NCBI RefSeq assembly: GCF_903819335.1
Contig: NZ_CAIJDE010000017.1
Span: 124,001-188,000, forward strand
Source: Flavobacterium panici
Lineage (GTDB): Bacteria > Bacteroidota > Bacteroidia > Flavobacteriales > Flavobacteriaceae
Direction: 5' to 3'
Length of the DNA stretch: 64,000 nt
Shown in pieces: positions 46,752 to 54,644 of the stretch. The notes below the pieces were generated by a model. It was not told the DNA's origin and made no database searches. It was given only the letters and a program-made list of their open reading frames with translations. The stretch's first letter is position 1. The number at the start of each line of letters is the position of its first letter. The translations under genes and the position numbers were made by a program.

Positions 46752-48317
46752 TTATAATGACGCCGGGTATTGAATTGGGTATAAAGCCAAATCAACATGA
46801 CGAAGTGTAGAACCATACTTAGCGTTTATTGCATCAACAAAAATATTAGCAATCAAACCATATCCTCTTCCGCTTGGGTGAATTCCATCTAAAGAAAAAG
46901 CACCACCGGTTACATAAGTTGACGACATTGTATAATTTCCAAATCTATATCCGCCGCTTGCCAGTTGAGTTAACAAAGCTCTTGTATCAACGAAAGCCAA
47001 ACCTTTTTCTTTAGCAACGGCATCGATAGTTACATTATAAGCATCTGTTGCTGTTTTAATTTCTGCAATTTCTGTTGGGATTAAAACATGTTTGTCCTGC
47101 AAAGGAAATGTTACTCCAAATTTATCTAATGGCGCAGGCGGTGCAATCCCAAGTCCAGAATCTGAAGCTTTCGGAGCGGCACCAATATCTGTTCTTGTTG
47201 GTAGTACCACTAAGTCTGTAGCTTTTGCTTGTCTTGCCTGTCCGAAAACTGCTCCATAAAAAGCTGCAGTCTGTGCCCCTAAAGAAGGCGTAAATGCTGC
47301 TGTTAATTGAGCAGACAGATTAGGAAGTGACTCGTCTTTTATCAATACTGGATTTGCAGCCGTTTCAGATAATAAATTAATTCTATCACCTGCCTGAAAA
47401 GCTGTTAATACTTGTTTTAAAGGTCCGTATAATTGTGTGTTTAACGCTTTAATTGTTGCTTTACCTACTGCTTCATTATTTCCTCCAAGAGATTTTGCCG
47501 TAAGCGGATTATAAGGTACTGTTGTAAAATAAGGCAAAGCTGTAATATATGGAAGATTTGCCACTACTCCTTTTGCTCCATTTGCTGTTAGAGTTGTTGC
47601 CAATGCAGTATAAACATTTGCAAAAACAGCTGGATCTGTAATATCATTTGGTCCATACGTAGCAGGATTTAGGTTTCCTTTTTGATCTTTTCCAACTCCA
47701 CCAGAAATTGCATAACTTAAAACATCATTTCCTCCAATGAATAAAGAGAAAAATGTTGGCGCTTGTGTTGCTGCATCAGCCAAAACTGTTGTTGAAGGCG
47801 TACTTGCAAATCTTGCAAAATAAGGATTCGCTGCTCCTGTAGCTACACCTGCAACATTTCCATATCCCGGTGCAACTAAGTGAAAACTTTTCGCACCCGG
47901 AACTCCCATATTATTAAACGAACCTGTAAGATGTGCTGTTATTTCTGTTGTTGGTTTTCCTGCCACATTTACCGGAGCTTGTCCATTAAAATATAATCGG
48001 GTTGCGGCAACGACATTTCCTCCTAACAATAAACCACCAAGATTATCATTCATATATGGAGTTGTAAAAGCTCCACCGCCAGCAGCCACAAATTGCTGCG
48101 CTAAAATATTAGTATAGGCTCCTTCTTGTCCTTTTTTGAAAAGAGCATTATCACTGTAACCAGCCGCAAAAGAATCTCCAAGGGCAACATATTTTGTAAA
48201 AACTGCCGAACCGGGAGTTACCGGAACTTCTTCGACAGTATTATTATCATCATCACTATTACAAGCCGCCATAAAGGTTAAAGAAACCAATAATAGCCAT
48301 TTTATATTTTTTTTCAT
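46752..48317 (-). CDS. SGNH/GDSL-hydrolase-type surface lipoprotein
   Basis: The 521-residue protein has a lipoprotein signal peptide (MKKNIKWLLLVSLTFMAAC) with Cys19. Residues after it (CNSDDDNN) resemble the Bacteroidota lipoprotein export signal, so it probably faces the outside of the outer membrane. The GDSL block is YVALGDSFAAGYSD (Ser49), the Asn block FIGGNDVLSY at about 198, and the Asp/His block DGIHPSGRGYG at about 485, giving a full SGNH catalytic set. It should be an esterase or lipase of unknown substrate. It lies 87 bases downstream of the TonB-dependent receptor gene, so the pair may cleave and import a ligand. Confidence 0.9.
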   Translation of the reverse strand: MKKNIKWLLLVSLTFMAACNSDDDNNTVEEVPVTPGSAVFTKYVALGDSFAAGYSDNALFKKGQEGAYTNILAQQFVAAGGGAFTTPYMNDNLGGLLLGGNVVAATRLYFNGQAPVNVAGKPTTEITAHLTGSFNNMGVPGAKSFHLVAPGYGNVAGVATGAANPYFARFASTPSTTVLADAATQAPTFFSLFIGGNDVLSYAISGGVGKDQKGNLNPATYGPNDITDPAVFANVYTALATTLTANGAKGVVANLPYITALPYFTTVPYNPLTAKSLGGNNEAVGKATIKALNTQLYGPLKQVLTAFQAGDRINLLSETAANPVLIKDESLPNLSAQLTAAFTPSLGAQTAAFYGAVFGQARQAKATDLVVLPTRTDIGAAPKASDSGLGIAPPAPLDKFGVTFPLQDKHVLIPTEIAEIKTATDAYNVTIDAVAKEKGLAFVDTRALLTQLASGGYRFGNYTMSSTYVTGGAFSLDGIHPSGRGYGLIANIFVDAINAKYGSTLRHVDLALYPIQYPASL

Positions 48318-48404
48318 GTTAGTACTTTTTAAATTATTACCTCTTCATTTTCATTGAACCGCTTCAGGGAAGCCAAATCAATTTCACACAAATAATTATA
48401 TCAT

Positions 48405-51176
48405 TTAAGGATTAATTGTCCACGAAGCAAACCATTGCTGACCTATCATTCCCGCTCCAATTACCTGAAGATAATCTGATCCGAAAAGATTTGTTGCACC
48501 AACTTTTATAACCGATTTTAGTTTTGGTATTGCATAGTTTATCTGAGCATCAAGAACAGTATTTTCTGGAATTATTCCGTCTCCAAAAGAAGATTCCCAT
48601 AAATATTCTGTATTCCATCTAACATTTACATTGAATCCTAAATTTTTAATCACTTTAGCATTTCCTAATGAAGCTTTAATTCTGTGTTTTGGAGTATTAA
48701 ATCCTGCAACGAAATCAGGGTCATCTTGCTGCTTAAAGTTAAATTGAGCATAGTTATAATTAACACCTAATTCAAAATCTTTGTATACTTTTTTAGACAA
48801 ACCAACTCCAAATCCTAATGAAGAAATCTCTGCTGTTGTATTTGTGTAAACCTGATAAACTCTTCTGTCTCCAAACGCCAAGGCTTGGTAACTTAGCGGT
48901 GTTCCAACTGTTCCATAATAAGGAGAAATAACTCTCGCCGTATTCATGAAATCATTGTAAATATTGTAATATCCGTTAATATCAATTGATAAATCGTTTT
49001 GAACTACTGTACGGTAACCAGCTTCAAAAGCTTGTACTTGTTCCGGTTTTACCAATCCTATATTAGCTACCTGAAGATCGGCTACATTTCCTGATGCACC
49101 AAATGCCTGAACAGATGCTACAGTATAAGCATTACGATATGCATTTTGACCAGACATTCCAATAGTTGCCGGCTGACCAGCGATTGTTTGTCCTGCCGCA
49201 CTTACATTTACAGTTTCCTGAAAACGATCTAAATTTTCTGCTGCTGAACCAATCAATGCAAATGGCCCTAAATCTAAACCAATATATTGATCTTGAGTTG
49301 TTGGGTTACGGAAACCTGTTTGATAAGACAATCTGAAGTTATGTCTTTTTGATGCTCCTGCAGAATATACAAACGAAACTCTAGGCGAAACATTTCCGTC
49401 AAAGTTTTGACTTTTATCATAACGTAACGATCCTGTAAATTTCAATCTGTCATCTAAGAATTTTTTCTGTAATTGTGCATATGCACCATATTCTCTGTAA
49501 GAGATTGGTCCGTCGTAATCTGTAAAGATTGTTCCTTCAGAGTTCATTATGTATTCTCTCCAAGATCCACCAACCTGAACTTCTGCCCATTTGATGATAT
49601 CTCTAAAATTATAATTCACATCTGAATGATATAATTTTGAATGATCGATAAATTTAGCTCCTTGTGTTAAATCAGGATTTGAAACCACTGTTGCCAAAGC
49701 ACTATTAAATTTCGCAGACCCTGGCTCAAATCTAGGAGATCCTGTTGGAGCAGGAATAAATGATATAGCAGCCGGAAGCACATTGTAATCAGCAAAATTT
49801 CTCGCTATTGCAGCAGATTGATTTGCATCTGTTCCCATAACTGCACCAGCATATTGGTAAGCTGTTGCGTAATTTGTAAACCATTCTGTATCTGATTTCG
49901 CAGCTCTGTTAACGTTCCATGCTGCAAATCTCATGTCATAAGAATCTCCAGCATCTTCACTTGTAAAATATACTCTACCAAAAAAGTTTTTTCCTTTTAC
50001 TTCAAATTTACCTTGCTGCATTAAGAAATCTTTTAAAGCATATCTGTTTGCTCCTTGGTAAATAGTACTTCCTGTACCTATTTTATATTGCAGTATAAAT
50101 TCTGTATCGTCAGCCCAAGGTTTGATATGAGCACTAAAGTCAGCTTTCATACTTTTAACTTTATTATCTGTCAAATCTTGTTCACGATATCCAGTTCTAC
50201 TTACCTGACCAACATTTGGAACAAAAGTAGTAACCTCGTCACCATAGATATTTAATCCATCATAATTTTGATTTACTGCATGGCTGTCACCTCCTGGCGT
50301 CATACTTCTTTTATCTCCGGCAATCCATTCCGTAGCAGTCATATAAGTAAAATTAGCCTTCATAGCAAAATGCTTTGTGAATGCTTTTGCTGCTCTAATT
50401 CCGAAATCATTATAGTCATTTGTTCCTGCTATATCCTGACTGGTTTTACCATATTTATAGTAAACACTAATTCCTTCATTTGTAAAAGGGCTTTTACTGT
50501 TCATAAACATAATTCCGTTGAAGGCATTTGCTCCATAAAGAGCAGAAGATGCTCCAGGCAAAAGCTCAACGCTTGCCACATCAATATCAGAAACACCAAT
50601 TAAGTTTCCTAACACAAAGTTTAAGGCTGGCGAAGAGTTATCCATTCCGTCTACCAATTGCATAAATCTGGTATTGGCAACTGTAGCAAAACCACGGGTA
50701 TTGATTGATTTAAAAGAAATACTGCTCGTATTGAAATGCACTTCTTTTAAATTTTCTAATCCGTCATAAAAACTAGGAGCTGTTGTATTCTTAATTTCCT
50801 GAATACCCATTCTTTCAATAGTAACTGGGGACTCAATAACTCTTTCAGGAGTTCTGGAAGCAGAAACCACTATCTCGTCTAGTTTAGTTTCCTCATCTTT
50901 TAAAACCACATTTATTCTTTGGTTTACAGATGAAACGCTGATTGTTTGAGCTTCAAAACCTACCGCCGATACTTTTATCGAAAAAGGCAATTTTGCACTT
51001 GTGGTTAATTTAAATGTTCCATCAAAATCAGTGGATACACCTCCGCTGCCTCCAAGTACAACAACATTGGCACCGGGAATAGATTGTTTGTTACTGTCAG
51101 TAACAGAACCTGTAATTGTATTCTGCGCAAAGGATATTCCGCTGAAAAACAACATAATTAGCAAGTAGACTCTCAT
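48405..51176 (-). CDS. TonB-dependent outer-membrane receptor
   Basis: The 923-residue protein has a signal peptide (MRVYLLIMLFFSGISFAQ), a carboxypeptidase-regulatory-like domain (about 20-105: ITGSVTDSNKQSIPGANVVV, DGTFKLTTSAKLPFSI), then LDEIVVSASRTPERVIESPV as TonB box/plug start, the plug to about 235 (LLPGASSALYGANAFNGIMFM) and a long beta-barrel. The barrel ends WFASWTINP, without the common terminal aromatic residue. It should import a ligand across the outer membrane with TonB energy. There is no adjacent SusD. The SGNH surface lipoprotein gene follows on the same strand. The ligand is unknown; a lipid or ester compound would fit the partner. Confidence 0.93.
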   Translation of the reverse strand: MRVYLLIMLFFSGISFAQNTITGSVTDSNKQSIPGANVVVLGGSGGVSTDFDGTFKLTTSAKLPFSIKVSAVGFEAQTISVSSVNQRINVVLKDEETKLDEIVVSASRTPERVIESPVTIERMGIQEIKNTTAPSFYDGLENLKEVHFNTSSISFKSINTRGFATVANTRFMQLVDGMDNSSPALNFVLGNLIGVSDIDVASVELLPGASSALYGANAFNGIMFMNSKSPFTNEGISVYYKYGKTSQDIAGTNDYNDFGIRAAKAFTKHFAMKANFTYMTATEWIAGDKRSMTPGGDSHAVNQNYDGLNIYGDEVTTFVPNVGQVSRTGYREQDLTDNKVKSMKADFSAHIKPWADDTEFILQYKIGTGSTIYQGANRYALKDFLMQQGKFEVKGKNFFGRVYFTSEDAGDSYDMRFAAWNVNRAAKSDTEWFTNYATAYQYAGAVMGTDANQSAAIARNFADYNVLPAAISFIPAPTGSPRFEPGSAKFNSALATVVSNPDLTQGAKFIDHSKLYHSDVNYNFRDIIKWAEVQVGGSWREYIMNSEGTIFTDYDGPISYREYGAYAQLQKKFLDDRLKFTGSLRYDKSQNFDGNVSPRVSFVYSAGASKRHNFRLSYQTGFRNPTTQDQYIGLDLGPFALIGSAAENLDRFQETVNVSAAGQTIAGQPATIGMSGQNAYRNAYTVASVQAFGASGNVADLQVANIGLVKPEQVQAFEAGYRTVVQNDLSIDINGYYNIYNDFMNTARVISPYYGTVGTPLSYQALAFGDRRVYQVYTNTTAEISSLGFGVGLSKKVYKDFELGVNYNYAQFNFKQQDDPDFVAGFNTPKHRIKASLGNAKVIKNLGFNVNVRWNTEYLWESSFGDGIIPENTVLDAQINYAIPKLKSVIKVGATNLFGSDYLQVIGAGMIGQQWFASWTINP

Positions 51177-51434
51177 TAGGGTTAGTTTTTGGTTAGTTCT
51201 TATTAGTTTTAATAGCCAAAATACAAATATTTTTAATATTAATAAAAAAACGTTAAAAAAAATTCATATTCAGCACAAAATTTTAAACTATTTTAACTAT
51301 TTCATAATAGCTTTTATTAGATAAAAATCAATTATGAAACCAAGAAAAACCTTAATACTATGCATACATATAAAATTTGAAAGAAAAATTGCGGATTTAC
51401 TAAAAATACAGGGTCAAGAAAAAAAATTTGACAA

Positions 51435-51484
51435 ATAAAAAAAGCGAGACCTAAATCTCGCTTTTTTAACATTATTTGTATTTT
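51435..51484. repeat. 50-bp direct repeat, copy 1 (left boundary of accessory block)
   Basis: The 50 bases are identical to 61908-61957, in the same orientation, and include a full terminator. The two copies are 10,473 bases apart and bracket the fibre-like and RHS genes. Confidence 0.9.
51439..51466 (-). terminator. Terminator of the fibre-like gene at 51491
   Basis: A perfect 11-bp stem (AAAAAGCGAGA/TCTCGCTTTTT) with a 6-base loop is followed by T on the minus strand. It is identical to the glmS terminator at 61912-61939. Confidence 0.88.
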
Positions 51485-51490
51485 CTTAAT

Positions 51491-52354
51491 CTAATTGCGA
51501 TTAGACTCTATTTTATCCAATCGGTTTTGCAAATTAGCAATCTGTTTGTTTTGTTCAATAACATACAATGTTAATTCTTCAATTTTTTGAAGCAGTTTAG
51601 CATTCATTTCTCCCAAACTAATTCCATTTTTCAAAACTTCTGCTTCATTTGGGATATTTTCTAAATGACCTTTTGCTTTAATATGTGTTTCAACTTCTTC
51701 AAGTGTTGGCAGGTTATATTCTTTTTTAAAAACGAAATCTGCCCAGCCTGTTGCCTGCACTTTTACTTCTCTTGCTCCAATAGAACCTTCAACCGCCAGT
51801 TTATGGGCTCCAGTTGTTATTGTTCCAATACCTACATTACCACCAATTGGATTAATTATAATATTTCTTTGACCCATACCACCTTTGATAGACTGCAAAT
51901 AAGAATATTCACCGTCTGTATTTATACCAATATTAATACCTAACCTATAAATTGCACCATCATGTATAGAAATACCATCTGAACTTGATATGCCTTTACT
52001 AGTTTGTACTTTTACTTCAAATGTATTTAAGGGAGATGGTGAATTGATACCTACATTACCACCATTTAAAAGGATTTTATCTGTACCATTTTCAACTGTA
52101 ATATTGAAACTGCTTAAATCATAACTTAAACCAACCCATGATTTTCTTGTTCCCGAACTATTCAAGTATTGGGTATAAAGCCATCTGTCATCTGTAGTTT
52201 GCAATGCCAAAATAGCGTCATTAGAGCTTTTAATATGTAGCGGAGATGTAGGGGTTAGATTTCCAATACCTGCATTTCCGGATGTAGGAAATATATTTTG
52301 ACCAAAGTTTGATTGCGCAATTAAGGCCAAAGCAAAAAATATAATTTTATTCAT
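51491..52354 (-). CDS. Secreted fibre-like protein with C-terminal coiled coil (paralogue 1)
   Basis: The 287-residue protein has a signal peptide (MNKIIFFALALIAQSNFGQ). Repeated NVGIN/GNVGIGT(L/I)-type strands and PLHIKSSNDAILALQTTDDRWLY look like the beta-rich shaft of phage-tail-fibre-like proteins common in Bacteroidota. The C-terminal 110 residues (HKLAVEGSIGAREVKVQATG, WADFVFKKEYNLPTLEEVET, ISLGEMNAKLLQKIEELTLY) end in a heptad coiled coil, LQNRLDKIESNRN, that probably trimerises. No T9SS signal or enzyme motif was seen. A role in surface attachment is possible. It shares its C-terminal part with the gene at 52411 and has its own terminator. Confidence 0.85.
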   Translation of the reverse strand: MNKIIFFALALIAQSNFGQNIFPTSGNAGIGNLTPTSPLHIKSSNDAILALQTTDDRWLYTQYLNSSGTRKSWVGLSYDLSSFNITVENGTDKILLNGGNVGINSPSPLNTFEVKVQTSKGISSSDGISIHDGAIYRLGINIGINTDGEYSYLQSIKGGMGQRNIIINPIGGNVGIGTITTGAHKLAVEGSIGAREVKVQATGWADFVFKKEYNLPTLEEVETHIKAKGHLENIPNEAEVLKNGISLGEMNAKLLQKIEELTLYVIEQNKQIANLQNRLDKIESNRN

Positions 52355-52410
52355 AATTTAATTTCAAGTATTTCTTTTTTATTTTGTTTTTTATTTCGAA
52401 ATGTTTTTAA

Positions 52411-53565
52411 TTAATTCTTTGTGCGACTCATTTCTAATTTACTCACTCTTTCCGCCAATTTCTTAAGCTCTTCATTCTGAATTTTTAAATCCTTTATTTC
52501 TTTATTTTGATCAATCATATACAATGTCAGTTCTTCGATTTTCTGCAATAATTTTACATTCATTTCACCCAAACTAATTCCGTTTTTCAAAACTTCTTCT
52601 TCACTTGGAATGTTTTCTAAATGACCTTTTTCTTTGATATGCGTTTCAACTTCTTCAAGTTTTGGCAGGTTATATTCTTTTTTAAAAACGAAATCTGCCC
52701 AGCCTGTTGCCTGCACTTTTACTTCTCTTGCTCCAATAGAACCTTCAACCGCCAGTTTATGGGCTCCAGTTGTTGAAGTTCCAATTCCTAAACTTCCGTT
52801 TGAGGTTAAGATCATCTTTCTAGTACCATATGAATCCCAAGAAAACAAAGGTCTGGTAATTACAGCTGAACCACTTAATCTTGCGTCAAATACCGTAATA
52901 GGATCAGCACCGATATCATTGGCAGACTCGATCATACCTGTTAAATAAAGGGCTGGTCTGTTATCACTAACACGATATCCTTGTAAAACAGGTAGAAATT
53001 GTTTATCAGCATTTGTTCCATTTGCAATTTTTAAATTATCTTGAGTCGCGTCGCTGACACTTAATTTCAGCAATGTTTCTGCACCTGTAATAGAAGGAGT
53101 CACAACTTCAAGACTGGCAGATGGTGTTGCGGTGCCAATACCAAAATTACCAGTAGTAATGTAGCTATTTCCTAGTCCTTTTATTTTTAAACTTCCAGAC
53201 GATTCAATGTCACTTTTGGAGTCTAATAAAGTCCGCCATTCGCCCCAAGAGTTTTGATTATAGAAGGCACTCCTGAACATCATTTTATCACCTTCCCAAG
53301 TACTTTTAAAATATAGTTGAGAAATTGAATGTGCATATTTTCCATAAATTTCTAACAAAGATCCATAAGTAGATGGTGCACCAGCTCCTCCATAATTATC
53401 CCAAAGTTTTAAAGACATTGAATTAATCCCAACTCTTGGTAATGCATTAAAATCTTTTTGTTCTGTTGCCCATCTTAAACTGTTAGAACCTAAATTTCCG
53501 TCAAAAGTCTGACTGTAAACTAAAGCATTAAAAAACATTACTGCAAAAAACATTACTTTTTTCAT
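52411..53565 (-). CDS. Secreted fibre-like protein with C-terminal coiled coil (paralogue 2)
   Basis: The 384-residue protein has a signal peptide (MKKVMFFAVMFFNALVYSQ). The first half contains NSLRWATEQKDFNALPRVGI and SQLYFKSTWEGDKMMFRSAFYNQNSWGEWR-like segments, followed by GNFGIGTATPSASLEV and the same C-terminal part as paralogue 1 from TTGAHKLAVEGSIGARE to a coiled coil (IDQNKEIKDLKIQNEELKKL). The shared DNA includes a perfect 113-base match (52662-52774 with 51706-51818), a sign of recent duplication or gene conversion. It lies 56 bases upstream of paralogue 1 on the same strand, so co-transcription is likely. Confidence 0.85.
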   Translation of the reverse strand: MKKVMFFAVMFFNALVYSQTFDGNLGSNSLRWATEQKDFNALPRVGINSMSLKLWDNYGGAGAPSTYGSLLEIYGKYAHSISQLYFKSTWEGDKMMFRSAFYNQNSWGEWRTLLDSKSDIESSGSLKIKGLGNSYITTGNFGIGTATPSASLEVVTPSITGAETLLKLSVSDATQDNLKIANGTNADKQFLPVLQGYRVSDNRPALYLTGMIESANDIGADPITVFDARLSGSAVITRPLFSWDSYGTRKMILTSNGSLGIGTSTTGAHKLAVEGSIGAREVKVQATGWADFVFKKEYNLPKLEEVETHIKEKGHLENIPSEEEVLKNGISLGEMNVKLLQKIEELTLYMIDQNKEIKDLKIQNEELKKLAERVSKLEMSRTKN

Positions 53566-53914
53566 ATTTATATTTTTTTATTTTATTTAAGTTAAATCTT
53601 GTTAATGTAAATTTTAAAGCAAAATTTTACCTATTGGATATCATGTTTAAATGAAGTAATTTATTAAAAATCCCATCAAACCCCTGTTGTCGCGAGCATC
53701 TTGCCCGTGAACACAATCTAAATCAATTGATATTTTACTATAAGATAAATTCCTGTTTTATTATCGAACTTTCTTTTTTCTGCTCATCTTTTTTTATTTA
53801 GCATGAGCTAACTCTCTTTACGTTCACGAGCAAGATACTCGCGTCAGTAGGGGGAAGATCAGCTAGTATATTTGTAAATATATAATTAGTGATTGGTTTG
53901 AACTTTTATACATC
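53566..53914. other. Gene-free interval (349 bp)
   Basis: Most of it is the MITE-like element at 53681-53854. The remainder is AT-rich and should hold the promoter of the fibre-like genes. No coding frame was seen. Confidence 0.55.
53681..53854. mobile_element. MITE-like element, about 174 bp with 36-bp terminal inverted repeats
   Basis: The left end (CCCCTGTTGTCGCGAGCATC then TTGCCCGTGAACACAA) and the complement of the right end (CCCCTACTGACGCGAGTATC then TTGCTCGTGAACGTAA) match at most positions. The roughly 100-base centre has no open frame. No clear target-site duplication is visible. It lies between the lipoprotein gene and the fibre-like genes. Confidence 0.65.
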
Positions 53915-54640
53915 TTACTTAAAAACAATTGGTATTTTTTGAGTTTCAATTTCTCCCTTAAAAATCTCAATATTATTCTCCTTATAATTAGCCAAAATAT
54001 CTTTTGGAATAACTTTTTCAATGTCATCTTTTAGTTTGTACTTCAGACGAAATGTATACTTTTTTTCAGGATTTAGTTTAAAATAAATAGGTCTTCTTAA
54101 ATTTTCTTCTTTATCTTCAACTACAAATGGGAGTGATAAGGATGTTTGAAAAAGATAATTTTCTTTTGAAGAAATAATAGCCTCTTGATTATAAAAATTT
54201 AAAATTTCACTTTTTATGTTATAACCATTTTTTTTCAATAATTCTTCTTTATTACTTTGAATATAAAAATCCTGTTCAATTAAACTACCCAATTTACAAC
54301 TGTACGAAGGATCTATTAAAGGTTCATTTTTATATATAAAATTGCCCCTTTCATCTTCAATAATTATATCTAGATTATATATATCATATAAGTTTAAACT
54401 TTTAATAAAAAACAGATATTTTTTATCCGTTTGATTAAATAATTCAAACTTTACAATATTAGTAAAAATGTATCTTTCATTTTCACTATTAAACTTAGGA
54501 TAATTATAAAAGGCTTCCATCGTATCTGCAGAAAACCTCTTACATATAATTTCCTTATTTATTAATTTTAGTTCCATTTTGTTTTCTTGACACGAAACAA
54601 ATAAAATCAATGATAGAACCATCAGAATATTATTTTTCAT
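53915..54640 (-). CDS. Lipoprotein downstream of the RHS toxin-like gene, candidate immunity protein
   Basis: The 241-residue protein starts with a lipoprotein signal peptide (MKNNILMVLSLILFVSC, Cys17). The mature part is beta-rich and polar (LFNQTDKKYLFFIKSLNLYD; PEKKYTFRLKYKLKDDIEKV), with no motif I know. It lacks the acidic export signal after the Cys, so it may face the periplasm. It starts 4 bases after the 2241-residue RHS protein gene, so the two are translated together. In polymorphic toxin loci the gene right after the toxin tip often encodes its immunity protein; that is inference here, and another role such as complex partner is possible. Confidence 0.75.
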   Translation of the reverse strand: MKNNILMVLSLILFVSCQENKMELKLINKEIICKRFSADTMEAFYNYPKFNSENERYIFTNIVKFELFNQTDKKYLFFIKSLNLYDIYNLDIIIEDERGNFIYKNEPLIDPSYSCKLGSLIEQDFYIQSNKEELLKKNGYNIKSEILNFYNQEAIISSKENYLFQTSLSLPFVVEDKEENLRRPIYFKLNPEKKYTFRLKYKLKDDIEKVIPKDILANYKENNIEIFKGEIETQKIPIVFK

Positions 54641-54644
54641 TTTA

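Larger units (their letters stand above)
51177..51490. other. Gene-free interval (314 bp)
   Basis: It is AT-rich, with no coding frame. It should contain the promoter of the TonB receptor gene; TATTTG-like words are present but not at consensus spacing. Its left end is the TonB receptor start region and its right end the repeat and terminator at 51435-51484. Confidence 0.5.

Noticed and set aside
49500..51180. SusC/SusD-type polysaccharide locus
   Set aside because: The receptor has a short plug without the SusC signature box and is followed by an SGNH lipoprotein, not a SusD; no glycoside hydrolases are near.
51491..53565. Prophage tail-fibre genes
   Set aside because: Both have Sec signal peptides and no other phage genes (capsid, terminase, portal) are present, so these are secreted fibre-like proteins.
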